Assembly: GCF_051401765.1 (NCBI RefSeq) | Contig: NW_027480565.1 | Coordinates: 372,001-436,000, forward strand | Direction: 5' to 3' | From: Calliopsis andreniformis | Lineage: Eukaryota; Arthropoda; Insecta; Hymenoptera; Andrenidae | Length of the DNA: 64,000 nucleotides | Shown: one piece after another, positions 26,379-41,067 of the stretch | Position numbering within the stretch: position 1 is the stretch's first letter | How the letters are laid out: each line of letters opens with the position of its first letter | Translations under genes and position numbers: made by a program | The notes under the pieces: generated by a model | What the model was told of the DNA's origin: nothing | The model's database searches: none | The model's input: the letters and a program-made list of their open reading frames with translations, nothing else

Positions 26379-27678
26379 TACCCAATAATAATCATAATAG
26401 TCATAATAATAACCACAATAAACTTGGAAATAATCATATTTATCATTATAATAGCATTAATAACCATAAAAATCAAAATAGCCATAATAACCTGAATGTT
26501 GATCATAATAATCATACTAACAACCACAATAATCATAGTGATCATCATATTAACTACAATAATCATAATAATCGTAACTGTAATGTTAATAAGCATAGCA
26601 ATAATCACAATAATCATAGTAACCATAATAATCTTAATGATGATCATAATATCCATGATAATTATACCAAGATCCGTAATAATAATAATAATCATAATAA
26701 TAACCATAATAGGTTCGGAATTAATTATAATATACATTATACTACCCACAACAACTATAATAGTCATAATAGCCATAATAATCATAATAGTCGTAATAAT
26801 AACAATAGTGAACTTGGAAATAATCGTAATAATCATTATAATAGCCATAATAGCCATAAAAATCACAATAGCCATAATAATCTGAATGGTGGCCATAATA
26901 ATCATACTAACAACCATAATGATCATAGTAATCATCATAATAAACAGAATAGTCATGGAAATAATCTTAATAATCATTATTATTAACGTAATAACCATAA
27001 TCATCTTAATAACCATAATGATCTTAATGATGACCATAATATTCATCATAATTATACTAAGACATATAATAATCAGAGTAATCATAATAATAAACATAAT
27101 AAGCTTTGAAATAGTCATAATAACCTTTATACTAGCCATAATAACCATAATAATCACAATAACTAGAATAATCATGATAGTCATAATAATAGCCATAATA
27201 AACTTGGAAATAATCATAATAATCACTATAATAGCAATAATAACCATAAAAATCATAATAGCCATAATAATTTGAATCTTGATCATAATAATCATACTAA
27301 CAACCATAATAATCATAGTAGTCATCATAATAACTACAACAATCATAAGAGTTCTAATAATAAACAGAATAGTCATGGAAGTAACCTTAATAATCATTAT
27401 TATAGATATAATAGTCATAATAATCGCAATAACCATAATGATCTTAATTATGATCATGATATTCATCATAATTATACCAAGATTCATAATAATCATAGTA
27501 ACCATAATAATAAACGTAATAAGCTTTGAAATAATCATAATAACCGTTATGGTAGCCATAGTAGCCATAACAATCATAATAACCATAATAATCGTAATAA
27601 TTATAATAATAACCATAATAAGCTTGGAAATAATCATAATTAGCATTATACCAGCCATAATAATCATAATAACCATAA
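26379..27678 (+). repeat. HOR-A' unit 1, 1,300 bp
   Basis: Equal in length to 4,179-5,478. Its first 600 bases carry the AAT run after gatccgt and the variant ggttcggaattaatt, so they resemble 5,999-6,600 rather than the positional counterpart. From about 27,020 on it follows 4,820-5,478. Confidence 0.8.
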
Positions 27679-28198
27679 TACCCAATAATAATCATAATAG
27701 TCATAATAATAACCACAATAAACTTGGAAATAATCATATTTATCATTATAATAGCATTAATAACCATAAAAATCAAAATAGCCATAATAACCTGAATGCT
27801 GATCATAATAATCATACTAACAACCATAATAATCATCGTAGTCATCATAATAACTACAACAATCATAAGAGTCGTAATAATAAACAGAATAGTCATGGAA
27901 ATAACCTTAATAATCATTATTATAGATATAATAGTCATAAAAATCGCAATAACCATAATGATCTTAATGATGATCATGATATTCATCATAACTATACGAA
28001 GATCCATAATAAACATAGTAACCATGATAATAAACATAATAAGGTTTGAAATAATCATCATGACCGTTATACTAGCCATAGTAACCATAATAATCATAAT
28101 AACCATAATAATCATAATAATTATAATAATAACCATAATAAGCTTGGAAATAATCATAATTAGCATTATACCAGCCATAATAATCATAATAACCATAA
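27679..28198 (+). repeat. HOR-A' unit 2, short, 520 bp
   Basis: Counterpart of 5,479-5,998 at offset 22,200. It shares the variant actatacgaagatcc (usual actataccaag) near 27,990 with 5,790, with small differences such as catcgtagtcatc near 27,835. Confidence 0.85.
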
Positions 28199-29774
28199 TA
28201 CCCAATAATAATCATAATAGTCATAATAATAACCACAATAAACTTGGAAATAATCATATTTATCATTATAATAGCATTAATAACCATAAAAATCAAAATA
28301 GCCATAATAACCTGAATGTTGATCATAATAATCATACTAACAACCATAATAATCATAGTGATCATCATAATAACTACAATAATCATAATAATCGTAACTG
28401 TAATGTTAATAAGCATAGCAATAATCACAATAATCATAGTAACCATAATAATCTTAATGATGATCATAATATCCATGATAATTATACCAAGATCCGTAAT
28501 AATAATAATAATCATAATAATAACCATAATAGGTTCGGAAATAATTATAATATACATTATACTACCCACAACAACTATAATAGTCATAATAGCCATAATA
28601 ATCATAATAGTCGTAATAATAACAATAGTGAACTTGGAAATAATCGTAATAATCATTATAATAGCCATAATAGCCATAAAAATCACAATAGCCATAATAA
28701 TCTGAATGGTGGCCATAATAATCATACTAACAACCATAATGATCATAGTAATCATCATAATAAACAGAATAGTCATGGAAATAATCTTAATAATCATTAT
28801 TATTAACGTAATAACCATAGTCATCTTAATAACCATAATGATCTCAATGATGACCATAATACTCATCATAATTATACTAAGACAAATAATAATCAGAGTA
28901 ATCATAATAATAAACATAATAAGCTTTGAAATAATCATAATAACCTTTATACTAGCCATAATAACCATAATAATCATAATAACTAGAATAATCATAATAG
29001 TCATAATAATCGCAATAACCTTAATGATCTTAATGATTATCATGATATTCATCATAATTATACCAAGATCCATAATAATCATAGTAACCATAATAATAAA
29101 CATAATAAGGTTTGAAATAACCATAATAACCGTTATACTAGCCATAGTAGCCATAATAATCATAATAACCATAATAATCATAATAATTATAATAATAACC
29201 ATAATAAGCTTGGAAATAATCATAATAAGCATTATACTAGCCATAATAATCATAATAATCATAATAATCATAATAGTCATAATAATAACCATAATAAACT
29301 TGGAAATAATCATATTTATCATTATAATAGCAATAATAACCACAAAAAACATAATAGCCAGAATAATTTGAATCTTGATCATAATAATCATACTAACAAC
29401 CATAATAATCATAGTAGTCATCATAATAACTACAACAATCATAAGAGTCGTAATAATAAACAGAATAGTCATGGAAATAACCTTAATAATCATTATTATA
29501 GATATAATAGTCATAAAAATCGCAATAACCATAATGATCTTAATGATGATCATGATATTCATCATAACTATACCAAGATACATAATAAACATAGTAACCA
29601 TGATAATAAACATAATAAGGTTTGAAATAATCATCATGACCGTTATACTAGCCATAGTAACCATAACAATCATAATAACCATAATAATCATAATAATTAT
29701 AATAATAACAATAATAAGCTTGGAAATAATCATAATTAGCATTATACCAACCATAATAATCATAATAACCATAA
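28199..29774 (+). repeat. HOR-A' unit 3, 1,576 bp
   Basis: Counterpart of 5,999-7,574. It switches between about 29,236 and 29,340 to sequence matching 3,640-4,178, marked by cacaaaaaacataatagcc at 29,341. Confidence 0.8.
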
Positions 29775-31350
29775 TACCCAATAATAATCATAATAGTCAT
29801 AATAATAACCATAATAAACTTGGAAATAATCATATTTATCATTATAATAGCATTAATAACCATAAAAATCAAAATAGCCATAATAACCTGAATGTTGATC
29901 ATAATAATCATACTAACAACCATAATAATCATAGTGATCATCATATTAACTACAATAATCATAATAATCGTAACTGTAATGTTAATAAGCATAGCAATAA
30001 TCACAATAATCATAGTAACCATAATAATCTTAATGATGATCATAATATCCATGATAATTATACCAAGACCCGTAATAATCATAATAATCATAATAATAAC
30101 CATAATAGGTTCGGGAATAATTATAATATACATTATACTACCCACAACAACTATAATAGTCATAATAGCCATAATAATCATAATAGTCGTAATAATAACA
30201 ATAGTGAACTTGGAAATAATCGTAATAATCATTATAATAGCCATAATAGCCGTAATAATCATAATAGCCATAATAATCCGGATGGTGATCATAATAATCA
30301 TACTAACAACCATAATGATCATAGAAATCATCATAATAAACAGAATAATCATGGAAATAATCTTAATAATCATTATGATTAACGTAATAACCATAATCAT
30401 CGTAATAACCATAATGATCTTAATGATGACCATAATATTCATCATAATTATACTAAGACATATAATAATCAGAGTAATCATAATAATAAACATAATAAGC
30501 TTTGAAATAGTCATAATAACCTTTATACTAGCCATAACAACCATAATAATCATAATAACTAGAATAATCATAATAGTCATAATAATCGCAATAACCTTAA
30601 TGATCTTAATGATTATCATGATATTCATCATAATTATACCAAGATCCATAATAATCATAGTAACCATAAAAATAAACATAATAAGGTTTGAAATAACCAT
30701 AATAACCGTTATACTAGCCATAGTAGCCATAATAATCATAATAACCATAATAATCATAATAATTATAATAATAACCATAATAAGCTTGGAAATAATCATA
30801 ATAAGCATTATACTAGCCATAATAATCATAATAATCATAATAATCATAATAGTCATAATAATAACCATAATAAACTTGGAAATAATCATATTTATCATTA
30901 TAATAGCAATAATAACCGTAAAAATCATAATAGCCAGAATAATTTGAATCTTGATCATAATAATCATACTAACAACCATAATAATCATAGTAGTCATCAT
31001 AATAACTACAACAATCATAAGAGTCGTAATAATAAACAGAATAGTCATGGAAATAACCTTAATAATCATTATTATAGATATAATAGTCATAAAAATCGCA
31101 ATAACCATAATGATCTTAATGATGATCATGATATTCATCATAACTATACCAAGATCCATAATAAACATAGTAACCATGATAATAAGCATAATAAGGTTTG
31201 AAATAATCATCATGACCGTTATACTAGCCATAGTAACCATAATAATCATAATAACCATAATAATCATAATAATTATAATAATAACCATAATAAGCTTGGA
31301 AATAATCATAATTAGCATTATACCAGCCAGAATAATCATAATAACCATAA
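29775..31350 (+). repeat. HOR-A' unit 4, 1,576 bp, chimeric
   Basis: The first part to about 30,500 matches 4,179-4,905 (shared ttcgggaat and gatcatagaaatc). The rest matches 8,320-9,150 (shared taaccataaaaataaac near 30,660). The length is the same as the unit it replaces, so the exchange was register-exact. Confidence 0.8.
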
Positions 31351-32435
31351 TACCCAATAATAATCATAATAGTCATAATAATAACCACAATAAACTTGGA
31401 AATAATCATATTTATCATTATAATAGCATTAATAACCATAAAAATCATAATAGCCATAATAATCCGAATGTTGATCATAATAATCATACTAACAGCCATA
31501 ATAATCATAGTGATCATCGTAATAACTACAATAATCATAATAATCGTAATTGTAGTGTTAAAAATCATAGCAATAATCACAATAATCATAGTAACCATAA
31601 TAATCTTAATGATGATCATAATATCCATGATAATTATACCAAGATCCGTAATGATCATAATAATCATAATAATAACCATAATAGGTTCGGAAATAATCAT
31701 AGTACACATTATACTACTCATAACAACTATAATAGTCATAATAGCCATAATAATCATAATAGTCGTAATAACAACAATAGTGTACTTGGAAATAATCGTA
31801 ATAATCATTATAATAGCCATAATAGCCATAAAAATAACAATAGCCATAATAATCTGAATGGTGGTCATAATAGTCATACTAACAACCATAATGATCATAG
31901 TAATCATCATAATAAACAGAATAGTCATGGAAATAACCTTAATAATCATTATGATTGACGTAATAACCATTATCATCGTAATACCCATAATGATCTTAAT
32001 GATGACGTTAATATTCATCATAATTATACTAAGACATATAATAATCAGAGTAATCATAATAATAAACATAATAAACTTTGAAATAATCATAATAACCTTT
32101 ATACTAGCCATAATAACCATTATAATCACAATAACTAGAAAAATCATAATAGTCATAATAATAGCCATAATAAACTTGGAAATAATCATAATAATCACTA
32201 TAATAGCAATAATAACCATAAAAATCATAATAGCCACAATAATTTGAATCTTGATCATAATAATCATACTAACAACCATAATAATCATAGTAGTCATCAT
32301 AATAACTACAACAATCATAAGAGTCCTAATAATAAACAGAATAGTCATGGAAATAACCTTAATAATCATTATTATAGATATAATAGTCATAATAATCGCA
32401 ATAACCATAATGATCTTAATGATGATCATGATATT

Positions 32436-32760
32436 CGTCATAATTATACCAAGATCCATAATAAACATTGTAACCGTGATAATAAACATAATCAGGTTTG
32501 AAATAATCATACTAACCGTTATACTAGCCATAGTAACCATAATAATCATAATAATCATAATAATCATAATAATTATAATAATAACCATAATAAGCTTGGA
32601 AATAATCATAATAAGCATTATACTAGCCATAATAATCATAATGATGATCATAATATCCATGATAATTAGACCAAGACCCGTAATAATCATAATAATCATA
32701 ATAATAACCATAATAGGTTCGGAAATAATCATAATATACTTTATACTAGCCATAACAACC
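32436..32760 (+). repeat. Patch shared with 57,026-57,350
   Basis: Both copies have aacattgtaaccgtg, then an unusual junction cataatgatgatcataat (32,637; 57,223) that skips part of a monomer, and then gataattagaccaagaccc with a private G. Offset about 24,590. Sequence on both sides differs, so the shared tract is only about 330 bp. Confidence 0.75.
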
Positions 32761-33590
32761 ATAATAATCACAATAACTAGAATAATCATAATAGTCATAA
32801 TAATAGCCATAATAAACTTGGAAATAATCATAATAATCACTATAATAGCAATAATAACCATAAAAATCATAATAGCCACAATAATTTGAATCTTGATCAT
32901 AATAATCATACTAACAACCATAATAATCATAGTAGTCATCATAATAGCTACAACAATCGTAAGAGTCCTAATAATAAACAGAATAGTCATGGAAATAACC
33001 TTAATAATCATTATTATAGATATAATAGTCATAATAATCGCAATAACCATAATGATCTTAATGATGATCATGATATTCATCATAATTATACCAAGATCTA
33101 TAATAAACATAGTAACCGTGATAATAAACATAATAAGGTTTGAAATAATCATAATAACCGTTATACTAGCCACAGTAACCATAATAATCATAATAACCAT
33201 AATAATCATAATAATTATAATAACAACCATAATAAGCGTGGAAATAATCATAATAAGCATTATACTAGCCATAATAATCATAATAATCATAATAACACTA
33301 ATAATCATAATAGTCATAATAATAACCATAATAAAATTGCAAATAATCATACTTATCATTGTAATAGCAATAATAACCATAAAAATCATAATAGCCATAA
33401 TAACCTTAATGTTGATCAGAATAATCATACTAACAACCATAATAACCATAGTGATCATCATAATAACTACAATAATCATAATAATCGTAATTGTAATGCT
33501 TAAAATCATAGCAACAATCACAATAATCATAGTAACCATAATAATCTTAATGATGACCATGATATCCATGATAATTACACCAAGACCCGT

Positions 33591-33610
33591 AATAATAATA
33601 ATAATAATAA
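33591..33610 (+). repeat. Pure AAT microsatellite, 6 repeats
   Basis: Follows cccgt and precedes ccatagtagg, where other monomers alternate AAT and CAT. It is the shortest allele-like copy in the G family. Confidence 0.9.
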
Positions 33611-35816
33611 CCATAGTAGGTTCGGAAATAATCATAATATACTTTATACTAGCCATAACAACCATAATAGTCATAATAGCCATAATAATCAGAATAGTCG
33701 TAATAATAACCATAATGAACTTGGAAATAATCGTAATAATCATTATAATAGCCATAATAGCCATAAAAATCACAATAGTCATAATAATCTGAATGGTGGT
33801 CATAATAATCATACTAGCAACCATAATGATCATAGTAATCATCATAATAAACAGAATAGTCATGGAAATAATCTTAATAATCATTATGATTAACGTAATA
33901 ACCATAATCATCGTAATAACCATAATGATCTTAATGATGACGTTAATATTCATCATAATTATACTAAGACATATAATAATCAGAGTAATCATAATAATAA
34001 ACATAATAAGCTTTGAAATAATCATAATAACCTTTATACTAGCCATAATAACCATAATAATCATAATAACTAGAATAATCATAATAGTCATAATAATCTG
34101 AATAACCATAATGATCTTAATGATGATCATGATATTCATCATAATTATACCAAGATCCATAATAATCATAGTAACCATAATAATAAACATAATAAGTTTT
34201 GAAATAATCATAATAACCGTTATACTTGCCATAGTAACCATAATAATCATAATAACCATAATAATCATAATAATTATAATAATAACCATAATAAGCTTGG
34301 AAATAATCATAATAAGCATTAGACTAGCCATAATAATCATAATAATCATAATAACTACAATAATCATAATAGTCATAATAATAACCACAATAAACTGGGA
34401 AATAATCATAACAATCACTATAATAGTAATAATAACCATAAAAATCATAATAGCCATAATAATTTGAATCTTGATCATAACAATCATACTAACAACCATA
34501 ATGATCATAGTAATCATCATAATAACTACAACAATCATAAGAGTACTAATAATAAACAGAATAATCATGGAAATAACCTTCATAATCATTATCATAGATA
34601 TAATAGTCATAATAATCGCAATAACAATAATGATCTTAATGATGATCATGATATTCATCATAATTATACCAAGATCCATAATAATCATAGTAACCATAAT
34701 AATAAACGTAATAAGCTTTGAAATAATCATAATAACCGTTATGCTAGCCATAGTAGCCATAATAATCATAATAACCATAATAATCATAATAATTATAATA
34801 ATAAACATAATAAGCTTGGAAATAATCATAATAAGCATTATACTAGCCATAATAATCATAATAATCATAATAATTGTAATAATCATAATAGTCATAATAA
34901 TAACCATAATAAACTTGGAAATAATCATATTTATCATTATAATAGCAATAAAAACCATAAAAATCATAATAGCCATTAGAATCTGAATGTTGATCATAGT
35001 AATCATACTAACAGCCATAATAATCATAGTGATCATCATAATAACTACAATAATCATAATAATCGTAACTGTAATGTTAATAAGCATAGCAATAATCACA
35101 ATAATCATAGTAACCATAATAATCTTAATTATGATCATAATATCCATGATAATTATACCAAGATCCGTAATAATCATAATAATCATAATAATAACCATAA
35201 TAGGTTCGGAAATAATCATAGTACACATTATACTACCCATAACAACTATAATAGTCATAATAGCCATAATAATCATAATAGTCGTAATAATAACAATAGT
35301 GAACTTGGAAATAATCGTAATAATCATTATAATAGCCATAATAGCCATAAAAATCACAATAGCCATAATAATCTGAACGGTGGTCATAATAGTCATACTA
35401 ACAACCATAATGATCATAGTAATCATCATAATAAACAGAATAGTCATGGAAATAATCTTAATAATCATTATGATTGACGTAATAACCATAATCACCGTAA
35501 TAACCATAATGATCTTAATGATGACGTTAATATTCATCATAATTATACTAAGACATATAATAATCAGAGTAATCATAATAATAAACATAATAAACTTTGA
35601 AATAATCATAATAACCTTTATACTAGCCATAATAACCATAATAATCACAATAACTAGAATAATCATAATAGTCATAATAATAGCCATAATAAACTTGGAA
35701 ATAATCATAATAATCACTATAATAGCAATAATAACCATAAAAATCATAGTAGCCACAATAATTTGAATCCTGATCATAGTAATCATACTAACAACCATAA
35801 TAATCATAGTAGTCAT

Positions 35817-36464
35817 CTTATAACTACAACAATCATAAGAGTCCTAATAATAAACAGAATAGTCATGGAAATAACCTTAATAATCATTACTATAAATATA
35901 ATAGTCATAATAATCGCAATAGCCATAATGAACTTAATGATGATCAGGATATTCATCATAATTATACCAAGATCCATAATAAACATAGTAACCGTGGTAA
36001 TAAACATAATCAGGTTTGAAATAATCATACTAACAGTTATACTAGCCATAGTAGCCATAATAATCATAATAATCATAATAATCATAATAATTATAATAAT
36101 AAACATAATAAGCTTGGAAATAATCATAATAAGCATTATACTAGCCATAATAATCATAATAATCGTAATAACAATAATAATCATAATAGTCATAATAATA
36201 ACCATAATAAAATTGGAAATAATCATACTTATCATTGTAATAGCAATAATAACCATAAAAATCATAATAGCCATAATAACCTTAATGTTGATCAGAATAA
36301 TCATACTAACAACCATAATAACCATAGTGATCATCATAATAACTACAATAATCATAATAATCGTAATTGTAATGCTTAAAATCATAGCAACAATCACAAT
36401 AATCATAGTAACCATAATAATCTTAATGATGACCATGATATCCATGATAATTACACCAAGACCC

Positions 36465-36499
<35 letters not shown>

Positions 36500-38185
36500 C
36501 ATAGTAGGTTCGGAAATAATCATAATATACTTTATACTAGCCATAACAACCATAATAGTCATAATACCCATAATAATCATAATAGTCGTAATAATAACCA
36601 TAATGAACTTGGAAATAATCGTAATAATCATTATAATAGCCATAATAGCCATAAAAATCACAATAGTCATAATAATCTGAATGGTGGTCATAATAATCAT
36701 ACTAGCAACCATAATGATCATAGTAATCATCATAATAAACAGAATAGTCATGGAAATAATCTTAATAATCATTATGATTAACGTAATAACCGTAATCATC
36801 GTAATAACCATAATGATCTTAATGATGACGTTAATATTCATCATAATTATACTAAGACATATAATAATCAGAGTAATCATAATAATAAACATAATAAGCT
36901 TTGAAATAATCATAATAACCTTTATACTAGCCATAATAACCATAATAATCATAATAACTAGAATAATCATAATAGTCATTATAATCGGAATAACCATAAT
37001 GATCTTAATGATGATCATGATATTCATCATAATTATACCAAGATCCATAATAATCATAGTAACCATAATAATAAACGTAATAAGCTTTGAAATAATCATA
37101 ATAACCGTTATGATAGCCATAGTAGCCATAATAATCATAATAACCATAATAATCATAATAATTATAATAATAAACATAATAAGCTTGGAAATAATCATAA
37201 TAAGCATTATACTAGCCATAATAATCATAATAATCATAATAATTGTAATAATCATAATAGTCATAATAATAACCATAATAAACTTGGAAATAATCATATT
37301 TATCATTATAATAGCAATAATAACCATAAAAATCATAATAGCCATTAGAATCCGAATGTTGATCACAGTAATCATACTAACAGCCATAATAATCATAGTG
37401 ATCATCATAATAACTACAATAATCATAATAATCGCAACTGTAATCTTAATATGCATAGCAATAAACACAATAATCATAGTAACCATAATAATCTCAATTA
37501 TGATCATAATATCCATGATAATTATACCAAGATCCGTAATAATCATAATAATCATAATAATAACCATAATAGGTTCGGAAATAATCATAGTACACAATAT
37601 ACTACCCATAACAACTATAATAGTCATAATAGCCATAATAATCATAATAGTCGTAATAATAACAATAGTGAACTTGGAAATAATCGTAATAATCATTATA
37701 ATAGCCATAATAGCCATAAAAATCACAATAGCCATAATAATCTGAATGGTGGTCATAATAGTCATACTAACAACCATAATGATCATAGTAATCATCATAA
37801 TAAACAGAATAGTCATGGAAATAATCTTAATAATCATTATGATTGACGTAATAACCATAATCATCGTAATAACCATAATGATCTTAATGATGACGTTAAT
37901 ATTCATCATAATTATACTAAGACATATAATAATCAGAGTAATCATAATAATAAACATAATAAACTTTGAAATAATCATAATAACCTTTATACTAGCCATA
38001 ATAACCATAATAATCACAATAACTAGAATAATCATAATAGTCACAATAATAGCCATAATAAACTTGGAAATAATCATAATAATCACTATAATAGCAATAA
38101 TAACCATAAAAATCATAATAGCCACAATAATTTGAATCTTGTTCATAATAATCATACTAACAACCATAATAATCATAGTAGTCAT
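35817..38185 (+). repeat. HOR-G unit 1, 2,369 bp
   Basis: Bounded by cttataac at 35,817 and 38,186. Relative to the 2,882-bp unit it lacks 519 bp (one expanded monomer, 173 triplets) and gains 6 bp in its AAT run, which together explain the length exactly. Confidence 0.85.
36467..36498 (+). repeat. Pure AAT microsatellite, 10 repeats
   Basis: Same flanks as the run at 33,591. This is the longest copy and accounts for 6 bp of the length of HOR-G unit 1 relative to unit 2. Confidence 0.9.
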
Positions 38186-41067
38186 CTTATAACTACAACA
38201 ATCATAAGAGTCCTAATAATAAACAGAATAGTCATGGAAATAACCTTAATAATCATTATTATAGATATAATAGTCATAATAATCGCAATAACCATAATGA
38301 TCTTAATGATGATCAGGATATTCATCATAATTATACCAAGATCCATAATAAACATAGTAACCGTGATAATAAACATAATCAGGTTTGAAATAATCATACT
38401 AACCGTTATACTAGCTATAGTAGCCATAATAATCATAATAATCATAATAATCATAATAATTATAATAATAACCATAATAAGCTTGGAAATAATCATAATA
38501 AGCATTATACTAGCCATAATAATCATAATAATCATAATAACAATAATAATCATAATAGTCATAATAATAACCATAATAAAATTGGAAATAATCATACTTA
38601 TCATTGTAATAGCAATAATAACCATAAAAATCATAATAGCCATAATAACCTTAATGTTGATCAGAATAATCATACTAACAACCATAATAACCATAGTGAT
38701 CATCATAATAACTACAATAATCATAATAATCGTAATTGTAATGCTTAAAATCATAGCAACAATCACAATAATCATGGTAACCATAATAATCTTAATGATG
38801 ACCATGATATCCATGATAATTACACCAAGACCCGTAATAATAATAATAATAATAATAATAACCATAGTAGGTTCGGAAATAATCATAATATACTTTATAC
38901 TAGCCATAACAACCATAATAGTCATAATAGCCATAATAATCATAATAGTCGTAATAATAACCATAATGAACTTGGAAATAATCGTAATAATCATTATAAT
39001 AGCCATAATAGCCATAAAAATCACAGTAGTCATAATAATCTGAATGGTGGTCATAATAATCATACTAGCAACCATAATGATCATAGTAATCATCATAATA
39101 AACAGAATAGTCATGGAAATAATCTTAATAATCATTATGATTAACGTAATAACCATAATCATCGTAATAACCATAATGATCTTAATGATGACGTTAATAT
39201 TCATCATAATTATACTAAGACATATAATAATCAGAGTAATCATAATAATAAACATAATAAGCTTTGAAATAATCATAATAACCTTTATACTAGTCATAAT
39301 AACCATAATAATCATAATAACTAGAATAATCATAATAGTCATAATAATCGGAATAACCATAATGATCTTAATGATGATCATGATATTCATCATAATTATA
39401 CCAAGATCCATAATAATCATAGTAACCATAATAATAAACATAATAAGTTTTGAAATAATCATAATAACCGTTATACTTGCCATAGTAACCATAATAATCA
39501 TAATAACCATAATAATCATAATAATTATAATAATAACCATAATAATCTTGGAAATAATCATAATAAGCATTAGACTAGCCATAATAATCATAATAATCAT
39601 AATAACTACAATAATCATAATAGTCATAATAATAACCACAATAAACTGGGAAATAATCATAACAATCACTATAATAGTAATAATAACCATAAAAATCATA
39701 ATAGCCATAATAATTTGAATCTTGATCATAACAATCATACTAACAACCATAATAATCATAGTAATCATCATAATAACTACAACAATCGTAAGAGTCCTAA
39801 TAATAAACAGAATAATCATGGAAATAACCTTCATAATCATTATCATAGATATAATAGTCATAATAATCGCAATAACAATAATGATCTTAATGATGATCAT
39901 GATATTCATCATAATTATACCAAGATCCATAATAATCATAGTAACCATAATAATAAACGTAATAAGCTTTGAAATAATCATAATAACCGTTATGCTAGCC
40001 ATAGTAGCCATAATAATCATAATAACCATAATAATCATAATAATTATAATAATAAACATAATAAGCTTGGAAATAATCATAATAAGCATTATACTAGCCA
40101 TAATAATCATAATAATCATAATAATTGTAATAATCATAATAGTCATAATAATAACCATAATAAACTTGGAAATAATCATATTTATCATTATAATAGCAAT
40201 AATAACCATAAAAATCATAATAGCCATTAGAATCTGAATGTTGATCATAGTAATCATACTAACAGCCATAATAATCATAGTGATCATCATAATAACTACA
40301 ATAATCATAATAATCGTAACTGTGATGTTAATAAGCATAGCAATAATCACAATAATCATAGTAACCATAATAATCTTAATTATGATCATAATATCCATGA
40401 TAATTATACCAAGATCCGTAATAATCATAATAATCATAATAATAACCATAATAGGTTCGGAAATAATCATAGTACACATTATACTACCCATAACAACTAT
40501 AATAGTCATAATAGCCATAATAATCATAATAGTCGTAATAATAACAATAGTGAACTTGGAAATAATCGTAATAATCATTATAATAGCCATAATAGCCATA
40601 AAAATCACAATAGCCATAATAATCTGAATGGTGGTCATAATAGTCATACTAACAACCATAATGATCATAGTAATCATCATAATAAACAGAATAGTCATGG
40701 AAATAATCTTAATAATCATTATGATTGACGTAATAACCATAATCATCGTAATAACCATAATGATCTTAATGATGACGTTAATATTCATCATAATTATACT
40801 AAGACATATAATAATCAGAGTAATCATAATAATAAACATAATAAACTTTGAAATAATCATAATAACCTTTATACTAGCCATAATAACCATAATAATCACA
40901 ATAACTAGAATAATCATAATAGTCATAATAATAGCCATAATAAACTTGGAAATAATCATAATAATCACTATAATAGCAATAATAACCATAAAAATCATAA
41001 TAGCCACAATAATTTGAATCCTGATCATAATAATCATACTAACAACCATAATAATCATAGTAGTCAT
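38186..41067 (+). repeat. HOR-G unit 2, 2,882 bp
   Basis: A full unit: 908 + 675 + 519 + 390 + 390 bp between register stop words. Its AAT run has 8 repeats, 3 bp fewer than the 2,885-bp units. It shares the variant aataatcttggaaat near 39,542 with units 4 and 5. Confidence 0.9.
38836..38861 (+). repeat. Pure AAT microsatellite, 8 repeats
   Basis: Located in HOR-G unit 2 between cccgt and ccatagtagg. Confidence 0.9.

Larger units (their letters stand above)
26130..31612 (+). repeat. Second HOR-A block, displaced 22,200 bp
   Basis: All five of its tacccaa junctions (26,379; 27,679; 28,199; 29,775; 31,351) lie exactly 22,200 bp from junctions in the first block (4,179; 5,479; 5,999; 7,575; 9,151). 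Unit order and lengths are therefore conserved. Internally it is a patchwork: 26.4-27.0 kb resembles 6.0-6.6 kb, and about 29.3-30.5 kb resembles 3.7-4.9 kb. Confidence 0.85.
31351..35816 (+). repeat. Transition from family A into family G
   Basis: The A-type tail ends near 31,612. Monomers then take G-type words (gtacacattatac near 31,700, aaaattgcaaataatc near 33,333, coccurring with the first AAT microsatellite at 33,591). The 85-codon Asn/His stretch at 32,244 recurs at 32,886, a 642-bp tandem duplication. No gene or unique sequence is seen. Confidence 0.75.

Noticed and set aside
31224..35816. Minus-strand open frame of 1,530 codons ending in a Tyr/Gly/Asp-rich stretch
   Set aside because: The Tyr/Gly/Asp part is simply the third register after the tacccaa junction. 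Composition changes exactly where register shifts.
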